A stretch of 64,000 nucleotides of DNA from the IMG/VR virus record IMGVR_UViG_3300034200_001896, positions 1-64,000 of that record; one strand, written 5' to 3'. The notes under the pieces are model-generated. The model saw nothing but the letters and a program-made list of their open reading frames with translations, did not search any database and was not told the origin of the DNA. The position numbers and the translations under genes are program-made. This DNA comes from a virus. This document shows positions 46,714 through 52,715 of the stretch, in pieces (the stretch's first letter is position 1; the number at the start of each line of letters is the position of its first letter).

Positions 46714-47049
46714 ATGTATTATTCTTTTAGACAAAACAACAGCGGCGGTAGATTTCAAGGTCCAGCAAACACTGTATGGGTAGAAGCTGATAGCGCAGAG
46801 GAAGCTAACAATATATTTACAACTCTGGATAACTGTTACTTCGACCCTGACTTTCAGTTTGACTGTGGATGCTGCCGTGCTCGTTGGTATGAGGCAGACG
46901 AGCAGGCTGCTAAATCACACTACGATATGTTGCGGGAGATAGATAGAGATATTAATAGTGAATGGAAATCAATGAGTGATTTGATTGGCAGAAACAAGAT
47001 TCCACAGCATATGGTAAGGCACAAGAATGGCACCGTCCAGTTTATCTAA
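46714..47049 (+). CDS. Phage protein of the YYSxRQNNSGG type
   Basis: 111 residues: M-Y-Y-S-F-R-Q-N-N-S-G-G-R-F, then V-W-V-E-A-D-S-A-E-E-A, Y-F-D and D-C-G-C-C-R-A-R-W. I recognise this order from many unrelated phages. A zinc-like D-C-x-C-C and two strands are seen. Role unknown. Strong binding site, own promoter. Confidence 0.75.
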   Translation: MYYSFRQNNSGGRFQGPANTVWVEADSAEEANNIFTTLDNCYFDPDFQFDCGCCRARWYEADEQAAKSHYDMLREIDRDINSEWKSMSDLIGRNKIPQHMVRHKNGTVQFI

Positions 47050-47236
47050 AAACATAGGTAGACTATGCATCGATGCTCTCAAAGGCACCATGTATATGAT
47101 TGTCGGTGTTGAATGTGAAATTAATTCATCGCCTAAATATATACTATACAATGTTCAAAGCGGTGTAAGGTTTTCGTTGTATGTAAACGCTCTTGACAAC
47201 CCCAACCTCGTCAAATGGCTGACGCCACCTCGATGA
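47027..47236 (+). CDS. Small protein, distant GKLF-like
   Basis: 69 residues: L-S-K-N-I-G-R-L-C, M-Y-M-I-V-G-V-E, Y-I-L-Y-N-V. Overlaps the previous gene by 23 bases; its stop codon is the first base set of the iteron array. Confidence 0.55.
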   Translation: MAPSSLSKNIGRLCIDALKGTMYMIVGVECEINSSPKYILYNVQSGVRFSLYVNALDNPNLVKWLTPPR

Positions 47237-47286
47237 CACGTCAGAAAAATGACGTGACAGAAGTTTGACATGTCAGAAATTTGACG
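47234..47286 (+). repeat. Iteron array, three and a part 16-bp repeats
   Basis: Units TGACACGTCAGAAAAA, TGACGTGACAGAAGTT, TGACATGTCAGAAATT, then TGACG. Each begins with TGAC-NN-(G)TCA or a close variant and continues AGAA. Direct repeats with an internal palindrome typical of origin or operator iterons. Confidence 0.75.
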
Positions 47287-47308
47287 TTAGCTGCTGTAAA
47301 GAAAGTTT

Positions 47309-47336
47309 GCTTCCTGTCAAAAATTTGACAGGAAGC
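47309..47336 (+). repeat. Perfect palindrome, 13-bp arms
   Basis: GCTTCCTGTCAAA, two bases AA, TTTGACAGGAAGC. The inner TGTCAAA/TTTGACA repeats the iteron half-site. No T-run follows on the + strand. Confidence 0.75.
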
Positions 47337-47475
47337 TCCAATCCAATACACTAATAATATCATGGGTTTAGCGTTTCGTCAATGAAAGTCTTTGACCCTT
47401 GTAACCATGCGGAATCATTAGGGAAAGAGAATATTGGCGCGCCGTTTTTCCCCTTGTCCACCTATCTTTTTCCAC
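47337..47475 (+). other. Intergenic stretch without recognisable gene
   Basis: Together with the repeats upstream and the dyads and promoter downstream this makes a 364-base gap. It contains GGCGCGCC and a TTGACC hexamer at about 47393 but no convincing -10. Confidence 0.4.
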
Positions 47476-47510
47476 CGTCACCACCATGAGACTGTCACAC
47501 GGATGCGACA
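47476..47510 (+). promoter_or_regulatory. Tandem 18-bp dyads
   Basis: CGTCAC half-site at 47476 (degenerate), then TGTCAC-N6-GCGACA at 47493-47510, offset 17 bp. Confidence 0.65.
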
Positions 47511-47527
47511 CCGTGAAAACCGGTTGC

Positions 47528-47556
47528 TTGCAAGCGTGGCCGTTTCGTGAGAATAT
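47528..47556 (+). promoter_or_regulatory. Dyad-linked promoter of the GP88-like gene
   Basis: TTGCAA, 17-base spacer, GAATAT. The 45-base leader contains ACCGAAAGGC, as before the 50157 gene. Confidence 0.7.
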
Positions 47557-47600
47557 ATGTCCACTTCAAACGACGGACTAACCGAAAGGCAAACGAAACT

Positions 47601-48254
47601 ATGAACCTGAATCTTAAGTGGACCATGGGCAACGCAAAGCTTGTCAAGACCTCCGGTGAGGCTTACCGTGTACTTGGCTTTGGCATCCCTGCCGATATGT
47701 CTTTCGATGGTGGCAATACTTGTCCCGGTGCTAACGCTTGCCGTGGAGTGTGCTACGCTAAGCAGGGACGTTATATCATGGCAGGGGTTAAGAATGCTCG
47801 GATGCATAACTTCAATGCCTCCCGTGATTATGTTTCCTTCGTTGTGTCTGCCATTGCTGACCTGACCCGTTTGACTAAGCGTTATAACGTGGTTCGTTTG
47901 CACGATAGCGGGGACTTCTACTCTCAAGAATATCTCAACGCTTGGAAGGCTATTGCGTTTGCTTTCCCTAACACTATCTTTTATGCTTACACTAAATCTC
48001 TGCACCTTGACATTGAGAGCGATAAGCCTGCTAATCTTCGCATCGTTCAGTCTCTCGGTGGCAAGTATGATGCAAAGCTTAACCTTAATCTCCCTCACTC
48101 CCGTATCTTTTCCACTGACGAGGACCGCATTGCAGCGGGATACATTGACGGTAACGTGAGTGACATTCCGGCAATCGAGGGAGAGATTAATATTGGTTTG
48201 GTTTATCACGGTGTCCGCAAGCTTACGTCTGCACAGAATGAGTTTTTCCGCTAA
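47601..48254 (+). CDS. GP88-like protein
   Basis: 217 residues. T-C-P-G-A-N-A-C-R-G-V-C-Y-A-K-Q-G-R-Y near residue 40, then R-L-H-D-S-G-D-F-Y-S, Y-A-Y-T-K-S, and a C-terminal S-R-I-F-S-T-D. This Cys-rich N-terminus and H-D-S-G-D-F signature match the phage GP88 family, whose biochemistry is not settled. Start at the ATG after GAAAGGCAAACGAAACT. Confidence 0.8.
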   Translation: MNLNLKWTMGNAKLVKTSGEAYRVLGFGIPADMSFDGGNTCPGANACRGVCYAKQGRYIMAGVKNARMHNFNASRDYVSFVVSAIADLTRLTKRYNVVRLHDSGDFYSQEYLNAWKAIAFAFPNTIFYAYTKSLHLDIESDKPANLRIVQSLGGKYDAKLNLNLPHSRIFSTDEDRIAAGYIDGNVSDIPAIEGEINIGLVYHGVRKLTSAQNEFFR

Positions 48255-48264
48255 TCATTAACAT

Positions 48265-48303
48265 AATGCCGCTGCCCTAGCGATTGATGCTAGGGTTTGC
48301 GGC
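48265..48303 (+). terminator. Strong hairpin, terminator-like
   Basis: GCCGC...CCCTAGC - loop - GCTAGGG...GCGGC. A short TTT sits inside the right arm, not after it. Confidence 0.55.
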
Positions 48304-48383
48304 GGCTGTAACGTCCCTTTACACCGGAAATATGGCGCGCAAAATATTGCCAGCCGCCTGCCTGTCAAGCTCTTTCTGATGGG

Positions 48384-48418
48384 TGTCACATCCATGCGAC
48401 TGTCACCCGAACGTGACA
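48384..48418 (+). promoter_or_regulatory. Tandem 18-bp dyads
   Basis: TGTCAC-N6-GCGACT at 48384 and exact TGTCAC-N6-GTGACA at 48401, offset 17 bp; 16 bp to TTGCAC. Upstream, GGCGGCTG (48297) and CAGCCGCC (48351) are inverted, then GTCAAG. Confidence 0.75.
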
Positions 48419-48434
48419 CCTAAAAACCGGAAGC

Positions 48435-48463
48435 TTGCACGTACGGGGAAGAGCAGCTATATT
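48435..48463 (+). promoter_or_regulatory. Dyad-linked promoter, leaderless geometry
   Basis: TTGCAC, 17-base spacer, TATATT, six bases to ATG 48470. Confidence 0.75.
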
Positions 48464-48469
48464 ATGTGC

Positions 48470-48637
48470 ATGAACGACGAACACATGTGCGAGCGGTGCG
48501 GTGAGGAACCTGCCTCTAATCTTTTGGAGCATACGCTGTATGCGGAAGCGGTTTGCGGATTGTGCCTGAAGGATGAACGGGAGCACCACGAAAATGAAAA
48601 CGTTCTTTACATGGAGGATTATCGGGCAGCGATGTGA
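48470..48637 (+). CDS. Small zinc-ribbon protein, leaderless start
   Basis: 55 residues: H-M-C-E-R-C-G-E-E and A-V-C-G-L-C-L-K, a four-cysteine ribbon, with an acidic His-rich tail. A further ATG six bases upstream is possible. Confidence 0.7.
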   Translation: MNDEHMCERCGEEPASNLLEHTLYAEAVCGLCLKDEREHHENENVLYMEDYRAAM

Positions 48638-48652
48638 AACCTGAAGGCGACA
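48633..48652 (+). promoter_or_regulatory. Degenerate dyad, TGTGAA-N8-GCGACA
   Basis: Overlaps the stop of the preceding gene and ends 16 bp before TTGCAA. Same form as at 50061. Confidence 0.5.
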
Positions 48653-48668
48653 GGTAGAAAAAGGTAGC

Positions 48669-48697
48669 TTGCAAAAAACCGGAACCCGTGAGATAAT
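48669..48697 (+). promoter_or_regulatory. Dyad-linked promoter, leaderless geometry
   Basis: TTGCAA, 17-base spacer, GATAAT, seven bases to ATG 48705. Confidence 0.75.
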
Positions 48698-48704
48698 AAC
48701 CGCC

Positions 48705-48938
48705 ATGAACGACAACATCCAGTGGACGAACGATGCGACGGCCAATGTGGCAAAGTGGATTGACCGTGACCCTGCCTTCTACAACGTTGCAAAGAATAAT
48801 GCGAAGGGACGGCAGCCGTATCTGAACCTGCGTTCATGGATGAAGGAACTGGGTTTCCATAAGACTCCTGACCAGATTTCTTTTTTTGATTCCACGCTTG
48901 ACATTCGGCAGCTCAATCTTTTCATCAAGGAGCTTTAA
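48705..48938 (+). CDS. Small helical protein, leaderless start
   Basis: 77 residues: N-D-N-I-Q-W-T-N-D-A-T-A-N-V-A-K-W-I-D-R-D-P, then L-R-S-W-M-K-E-L-G-F. No family recognised. Followed after two bases by the next gene. Confidence 0.65.
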   Translation: MNDNIQWTNDATANVAKWIDRDPAFYNVAKNNAKGRQPYLNLRSWMKELGFHKTPDQISFFDSTLDIRQLNLFIKEL

Positions 48939-48940
48939 TC

Positions 48941-49174
48941 ATGGCTGATACCTCTTACAACGGTTGGACGAACTACGAGACTTGGAACGTTGCGCTGTAT
49001 ATCCAGAACGAGGAGCCGCTTTATAGGATTGCCTTGCGGAGTGATGATTATGCTGATTTCCTTAGAGAGTCAGAACATATCCGTGGAGTGAACACTCCTG
49101 ATGGTGTACAATGGGATAGCGGAGAGCTTGATTGGGATGAGCTTGATGATATGATTGTGGAGCTTCGCTCTTGA
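48941..49174 (+). CDS. Phage protein of the NGWTNYETWN type
   Basis: 77 residues: S-Y-N-G-W-T-N-Y-E-T-W-N-V-A-L-Y-I-Q-N-E-E, an opening I recognise from small proteins of many phages (DUF7249-like). The tail is acidic (LDWDELDDMIVEL). Function unknown. Confidence 0.75.
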   Translation: MADTSYNGWTNYETWNVALYIQNEEPLYRIALRSDDYADFLRESEHIRGVNTPDGVQWDSGELDWDELDDMIVELRS

Positions 49175-49257
49175 TTCATCGTAGCAACGCAATCTTTTTC
49201 ATTCCCTCGCTGTATATTCCTGTTGGGATTATCGCTTATCTTTGGAGGATACATTGA
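49171..49257 (+). CDS. Putative 28-aa membrane microprotein
   Basis: TTG start overlapping the previous stop (TTGA). F-F-I-P-S-L-Y-I-P-V-G-I-I-A-Y-L-W-R is one membrane helix with a basic end. Only spacing and overlap support it. Confidence 0.35.
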   Translation: MIHRSNAIFFIPSLYIPVGIIAYLWRIH

Positions 49258-49448
49258 TTATTAATCTGAACGACTTTCGCAAGCTGCACGGTATTGACAA
49301 TCAAACTGACTTTTGGAATCTGTTGACGGATTGGAGTGAGAGTGCTAGCGTTCCCGCTATGTGCTCTCAGCTGTGTGAGGTTTCCCCTGATGCGAAGTGC
49401 GAGCATGGTGCTCCCAGTATCATTGTGCGTGTGATTGGAGAGAACTGA
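49254..49448 (+). CDS. Small acidic protein, TTG start
   Basis: 64 residues from a TTG with GGAGG six bases upstream; an in-frame TTG at 49242 would include that site and is rejected. Contains C-S-Q-L-C...C-E-H-G and ends I-I-V-R-V-I-G-E-N. No family recognised. Confidence 0.6.
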   Translation: MIINLNDFRKLHGIDNQTDFWNLLTDWSESASVPAMCSQLCEVSPDAKCEHGAPSIIVRVIGEN

Positions 49449-49567
49449 TATACATTGCCCCGCTGCCCTGTTAATGACAGGGTTTGCCCGGGCTGGATTG
49501 CGCGAGGGACAATATTCAGCGCGGCAATATTTCCCAGCCCCCGGCAAGTCAAGTGGAAAGTTCACGG
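49449..49567 (+). repeat. Composite intergenic module
   Basis: CCCTGT-TAATG-ACAGGG hairpin, GGGCTGG (49489) inverted with CCAGCCC (49534) around an AATATT core, then CCGGCAAGTCAAG. The same order occurs at 48.26-48.37 and 50.90-50.97 kb. Confidence 0.6.
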
Positions 49568-49602
49568 TGTCACCGGCTGGTTACTGTCACCCGAACGTGA
49601 CA
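49568..49602 (+). promoter_or_regulatory. Tandem 18-bp dyads
   Basis: TGTCAC-N6-GTTACT at 49568 and exact TGTCAC-N6-GTGACA at 49585, offset 17 bp. Confidence 0.75.
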
Positions 49603-49619
49603 CCTAAAAAAGAGGTTGC

Positions 49620-49648
49620 TTGCCAAGTGAGGCAGGGTGTGAGAATAT
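49620..49648 (+). promoter_or_regulatory. Dyad-linked promoter without a clear gene
   Basis: TTGCCA, 17-base spacer, GAATAT. The short transcript region (about 49655-49700) holds a CCCGT-loop-ACGGG hairpin and only tiny frames before the next promoter. Confidence 0.6.
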
Positions 49649-49684
49649 ATGTCCCGTTGATGCAGCACGGGTGAGCGGTGAAGG

Positions 49685-49702
49685 TGAAACCCGGAAGTGA
49701 CA
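49685..49702 (+). promoter_or_regulatory. Degenerate dyad
   Basis: TGAAAC-N6-GTGACA; right half exact; ends 16 bp before TTGCAG. Confidence 0.55.
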
Positions 49703-49718
49703 CCCTGAAAAAAGAAGC

Positions 49719-49747
49719 TTGCAGGTTCGAAGGTTCCACGGTATAAT
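49719..49747 (+). promoter_or_regulatory. Dyad-linked promoter
   Basis: TTGCAG, 17-base spacer, TATAAT; 31-base leader with ACGAAAGGT. Confidence 0.75.
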
Positions 49748-49778
49748 AAGCGCAACCCAAACGAAAGGTAACAAAACA

Positions 49779-50078
49779 ATGTCCAAGTCCTCTTCTGTGT
49801 TCGTGGTTGACGGTGGTGATTACTATCAGGATGTGCGTGGTGCTTTTACTTCGCTCGATGCTGCGAAGGATTATGTTCTCTCTGATATTCTTCTGGACGT
49901 GCTGGATGGTGACGAGTATGTGGACACCATGAAGTCGGTTGTTCTTGAGTATCAGGGTGGCGACCTTGTAAACCGGTTTGAGGTTTCCTGTCAGGGCTTT
50001 GACTTCGACGTGTGCAAGGTGACGAACAAGAACAAGGTGTTGGAGTCGCTGGACCTGAAGTGTGAAACCGTGCGGTGA
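49779..50078 (+). CDS. Small hypothetical protein
   Basis: 99 residues: S-S-V-F-V-V-D-G-G-D-Y-Y-Q-D-V-R-G-A-F-T-S-L-D-A-A-K, then V-V-L-E-Y-Q-G-G-D-L-V. Mixed alpha/beta, host-like codons. The last codons overlap the next dyad. Confidence 0.65.
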   Translation: MSKSSSVFVVDGGDYYQDVRGAFTSLDAAKDYVLSDILLDVLDGDEYVDTMKSVVLEYQGGDLVNRFEVSCQGFDFDVCKVTNKNKVLESLDLKCETVR

Positions 50079-50080
50079 CA
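50061..50080 (+). promoter_or_regulatory. Degenerate dyad, TGTGAA-N8-GTGACA
   Basis: Overlaps the upstream stop; ends 16 bp before TTGCAT. Confidence 0.55.
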
Positions 50081-50096
50081 CTCCGCAAGTAGCAGG

Positions 50097-50125
50097 TTGC
50101 ATCCCGTCCCGTCCTGCTGTATATT
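50097..50125 (+). promoter_or_regulatory. Dyad-linked promoter
   Basis: TTGCAT, 17-base spacer, TATATT; leader with ACCGAAAGGC (50138-50147). Confidence 0.75.
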
Positions 50126-50156
50126 ATCACCACACTAACCGAAAGGCAGAAACAGA

Positions 50157-50378
50157 ATGATTACCCGTCAGCTTGGCATCGTTGTGGAGAATCAGAAGGA
50201 TTGGACGCTGGATGCTCTCCTTAATCAGTCCTGTATGAAGGCAACGCATTGCGTCAATGCCGAAGACCCTCACGGTGAGCCTGCCCGTGTTTGGGCAGAG
50301 GGTGAGGGACACGCAGACAACATTGCCAAGTTTCTTGTTTCGTATGGTTACACCATCATTGACACGGAGGAGGTTTGA
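50157..50378 (+). CDS. Small hypothetical protein
   Basis: 73 residues: I-T-R-Q-L-G-I-V-V-E-N, C-V-N-A-E-D-P-H-G-E-P-A-R-V-W-A-E-G-E-G-H-A-D-N at centre, then I-A-K-F-L-V-S-Y-G-Y. No family recognised. Confidence 0.65.
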   Translation: MITRQLGIVVENQKDWTLDALLNQSCMKATHCVNAEDPHGEPARVWAEGEGHADNIAKFLVSYGYTIIDTEEV

Positions 50379-50381
50379 TTA

Positions 50382-50642
50382 GTGAATGACAAGCGTATGA
50401 TTTTCTCGCCTTTGACCCATGAACAATGGGGTACGCTTAAGTATTGTCACAAGTGCGGGAAACAGGAACGCTTGTATTTGCTGGAGGGTGACCTTTGTTT
50501 TGGTTATGTTTTCTGCGCTAAATGTTTCAGCGAACTAGCCCCCGCTATTAGCGCAAGGCTAGACGAACAGATTAGGGATGCAAAGATTGGCATGGTTGTG
50601 TTAGTAGTTTTGGTTTTGCTCACCATTTACTTTAGGGGTTAA
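50382..50642 (+). CDS. Zinc-ribbon protein with C-terminal membrane helix
   Basis: 86 residues from GTG. Y-C-H-K-C-G-K and V-F-C-A-K-C-F make a ribbon; residues 68-84 (IGMVVLVVLVLLTIYF) span a membrane once. Orientation unknown. GGAGG lies upstream of the GTG. Confidence 0.65.
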   Translation: MNDKRMIFSPLTHEQWGTLKYCHKCGKQERLYLLEGDLCFGYVFCAKCFSELAPAISARLDEQIRDAKIGMVVLVVLVLLTIYFRG

Positions 50643-50646
50643 CATC

Positions 50647-50895
50647 ATGGCTCGCAAGATGAAGCGGATTGACGGTAAGAGTGTTGTGACGGTTCATGCT
50701 TTCGGTGTCACGAAGCACTTCTGGGAGTATTATATCCTTGATAATGCTAAGACTGATTATCGTCTGGCGTTGGTGGAAGGATTTGAGCAGGAGATGGGTG
50801 ACATTAGCATGAGTGAGATTAAGCCTTATCTCCTGTCATTCACTCATGATGTGTCTGAAATTGCTCCTGCTCCCGGTTGGGAATGGATTGACTAA
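50647..50895 (+). CDS. Small hypothetical protein
   Basis: 82 residues: K-S-V-V-T-V-H-A-F-G-V-T-K-H-F-W-E-Y-Y-I, then an acidic helix and P-G-W-E-W-I-D. Last of the co-directional set from 50157. Confidence 0.6.
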   Translation: MARKMKRIDGKSVVTVHAFGVTKHFWEYYILDNAKTDYRLALVEGFEQEMGDISMSEIKPYLLSFTHDVSEIAPAPGWEWID

Positions 50896-50982
50896 GCTGT
50901 GCCGTTTCGGGTGCTGTCCTGCCCGAAATTCGGCGCGCAGCTTTATTCCCAGCCCCCGGTTTGTCAAGAAGAAAGCGCAGGG

Positions 50983-51017
50983 TGTCACACGAAAGTTACT
51001 GTCACCCGGATGTGACA
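50983..51017 (+). promoter_or_regulatory. Tandem 18-bp dyads
   Basis: TGTCAC-N6-GTTACT at 50983, exact TGTCAC-N6-GTGACA at 51000, offset 17 bp. Upstream lie TTTCGGG/CCCGAAA and CCAGCCCCCGG-TTTGTCAAG. Confidence 0.75.
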
Positions 51018-51033
51018 CCCGGAAACAGGAAGC

Positions 51034-51062
51034 TTGCACGTAGCAGGAAACAGGCGTATATT
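51034..51062 (+). promoter_or_regulatory. Dyad-linked promoter, leaderless geometry
   Basis: TTGCAC, 17-base spacer, TATATT, six bases to ATG 51069. Confidence 0.75.
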
Positions 51063-51068
51063 ATGGGC

Positions 51069-51389
51069 ATGAACACGACAAAGCGGACAGCGTGGGTTGT
51101 GGGCAACGGCAAGCGGTTCCTTATTGAAAAGGATACGCTCGGTAAGTTTGATAAGGCTATCTTCTATCAAAGCAAGGAAGGTGCTTACCGTGCGTTGGAT
51201 AGGCTTCACCGCACGCACGCTGATACAAAGCAACACCTTGCGGAAGTTCTCCAGCGTGGTTATGTTGCTGATTATATCCTGAATGAGAGTGAAAGTGGGC
51301 AACGCTTTATTGCACGCTATAGGAAGTACATCCGTTATAATAACCCGAAGGACTGCAATCCAATGAAGGTGACTGTCACGCTTGGGTGA
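51069..51389 (+). CDS. Small basic protein, leaderless start
   Basis: 106 residues: T-A-W-V-V-G-N-G-K-R-F-L-I-E-K-D, then A-I-F-Y-Q-S-K-E-G-A-Y-R-A-L-D-R, a short beta-alpha layout, and a basic helix. Its 3' end encodes the dyad of the next gene. Confidence 0.7.
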   Translation: MNTTKRTAWVVGNGKRFLIEKDTLGKFDKAIFYQSKEGAYRALDRLHRTHADTKQHLAEVLQRGYVADYILNESESGQRFIARYRKYIRYNNPKDCNPMKVTVTLG

Positions 51390-51391
51390 CA
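51374..51391 (+). promoter_or_regulatory. 18-bp dyad inside a coding 3' end
   Basis: TGTCAC-N6-GTGACA, exact; 16 bp to TTGCAG. Confidence 0.75.
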
Positions 51392-51407
51392 GGTAGAAAA
51401 AAGGAAG

Positions 51408-51436
51408 TTGCAGTTTCCCCTAACCTGTGAGACTAT
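51408..51436 (+). promoter_or_regulatory. Dyad-linked promoter, leaderless geometry
   Basis: TTGCAG, 17-base spacer, GACTAT, seven bases to ATG 51444. Confidence 0.75.
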
Positions 51437-51443
51437 ATACCCC

Positions 51444-51710
51444 ATGAACGAAACCACTACTGCCACTGAGTCGATTGCCGCTGTTGATACTGTGCTTCCC
51501 GGTTTTGAGGTTGTCCAGATTCCTGTTGAGGTTGAGCCTGTGAAGCCGGACCTTGATGCCGTGTGCTACACGATGAACGCAGCGGAGGTTGATTGTCAGC
51601 AGGCTTTGTTCCAGATTGTTGATATCATGCGAAACCTTAGCAAGTCGCTGAATGACCTTGATAATGCAATCGAGATTGTGGAGTCTAACCTTGAGCGGGA
51701 GGATTGTTAA
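51444..51710 (+). CDS. Small acidic helical protein, leaderless start
   Basis: 88 residues. Residues 35-85 form a probable coiled coil (EVDCQQALFQIVDIMRNL). Followed after one base by the next gene, starting a five-gene run with TAATG overlaps. Confidence 0.65.
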   Translation: MNETTTATESIAAVDTVLPGFEVVQIPVEVEPVKPDLDAVCYTMNAAEVDCQQALFQIVDIMRNLSKSLNDLDNAIEIVESNLEREDC

Positions 51711-51711
51711 T

Positions 51712-51906
51712 ATGGCTAAGAGCAAGGCAAGCGTTGTGCATTTGCAGGTCACGCAGGAACAGGCAGACGCATTGGTGGCAGCAATGGATGCCGTAAAGGA
51801 AACGCTGGAACGTACAACGCCAAAGGGCAAGCTGTATCAGGAGAACCTTTACAATGCCCAGCGGATTATCACTGACCAGATTATAGGAAAGGGAGTGCTG
51901 AACTAA
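51712..51906 (+). CDS. Small helical protein
   Basis: 64 residues: V-V-H-L-Q-V-T-Q-E-Q-A-D-A-L-V-A-A-M-D-A, two helices. Start two bases after the previous stop. Confidence 0.65.
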   Translation: MAKSKASVVHLQVTQEQADALVAAMDAVKETLERTTPKGKLYQENLYNAQRIITDQIIGKGVLN

Positions 51907-52070
51907 TGGATAAGATTGCCAATGCGGTTGAGACTAGCCCCCAGTTCCAAGGTCATAAGCGTGTGCTGCGTGCGAGGGGTTGGAATGAAGATAGGATTAA
52001 CAAGTTTCTTTATGATGCGATGACTCATCTTATTGCCATCAACGAAAAGGAAAAGGGGAACATTCAATAA
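51906..52070 (+). CDS. Small hypothetical protein, 54 aa
   Basis: F-Q-G-H-K-R-V-L-R-A-R-G-W-N-E-D-R-I-N-K then a helix to the end. One-base overlaps at both ends. Confidence 0.6.
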   Translation: MDKIANAVETSPQFQGHKRVLRARGWNEDRINKFLYDAMTHLIAINEKEKGNIQ

Positions 52071-52186
52071 TGAATAAGATTGATAAGCATGAGTTGAATG
52101 AGTTGGTTCAAGGTGGTCTGACTGCGATTGGTATTGTTATCCTTACTGTTGGTCTTCTCTACTTTGGTTATGCGATGGGGTATTAA
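52070..52186 (+). CDS. 38-residue membrane protein
   Basis: Charged N-terminus, then T-A-I-G-I-V-I-L-T-V-G-L-L-Y-F-G-Y, one membrane helix. One-base overlaps at both ends support it. Confidence 0.6.
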   Translation: MNKIDKHELNELVQGGLTAIGIVILTVGLLYFGYAMGY

Positions 52187-52563
52187 TGATTGACTATAAC
52201 CTGCAACAGATTAGACTTACCCTTCAACGCCTGAATGATATGTGGAGCTTTGCTGATTCTCCAATGACATATCAAGTTGACATGCTGTTGCGCATCACTC
52301 CAACTGAACCGGTGGAGAATATCCTTTATGCTATTCGTGGATATGGTTGTTTATCTGCTGCTGCTGGTTACCATATCGAGCAAGGCATCAACCCTCCTGA
52401 TGAATGGACTAGATTGTTCAGCCAGTGTGGACAGCGATTGATGTTTGACTTGCCAGAGAACCTAAAGTATTTTGATAGGCGAAGGTTTGAAAAGCAAGCC
52501 GCCAAAAACTTCATGGTTGGCTTTAACACTTGCACCCCCTCCCCCTCCTCCGGGGGGAGGTGA
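52186..52563 (+). CDS. Hypothetical protein
   Basis: 125 residues, helical: L-R-L-T-L-Q-R-L-N-D-M-W-S-F, then L-Y-A-I-R-G-Y-G. The last 12 residues (TPSPSSGGR) come from the C-rich tract that ends the GC-richer block and may not be native. Confidence 0.6.
   Translation: MIDYNLQQIRLTLQRLNDMWSFADSPMTYQVDMLLRITPTEPVENILYAIRGYGCLSAAAGYHIEQGINPPDEWTRLFSQCGQRLMFDLPENLKYFDRRRFEKQAAKNFMVGFNTCTPSPSSGGR
52532..52560 (+). repeat. C/G-rich hairpin at block boundary
   Basis: CACCCCCTCC...GGGGGGAGGTG, an inverted repeat without a T-run. Confidence 0.5.
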
Positions 52564-52664
52564 TGTGTCCTGTTTACCGGAATCTATGTCTGCCCGAGAA
52601 ATGTTGTATGTGTTTAAGGGCGCTAGGGTCGTAAATAAACCCCGGACCAAAAATTGGAAATTTC

Positions 52665-52692
52665 TTGTTTTTCTTGAAAAGTGTGGCATACT
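52665..52692 (+). promoter_or_regulatory. Putative sigma70 promoter
   Basis: TTGTTT, 16-base spacer, CATACT, in the 152-base gap before the 52716 gene. Confidence 0.4.
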
Positions 52693-52715
52693 AAAAAAAT
52701 CCTCGGAAAAAATTT

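Noticed and set aside
47478-48209. 243-residue minus-strand frame
   Set aside because: Antisense of the GP88-like gene and its promoter; nothing recognisable.
48255-51436. Regularly spaced repeats that could suggest a CRISPR array
   Set aside because: Repeats are promoter modules separated by genes of different lengths; no constant repeat-spacer unit.
52532-52560. C/G-rich hairpin as a Rho-independent terminator
   Set aside because: No T-run follows; listed as a repeat instead.
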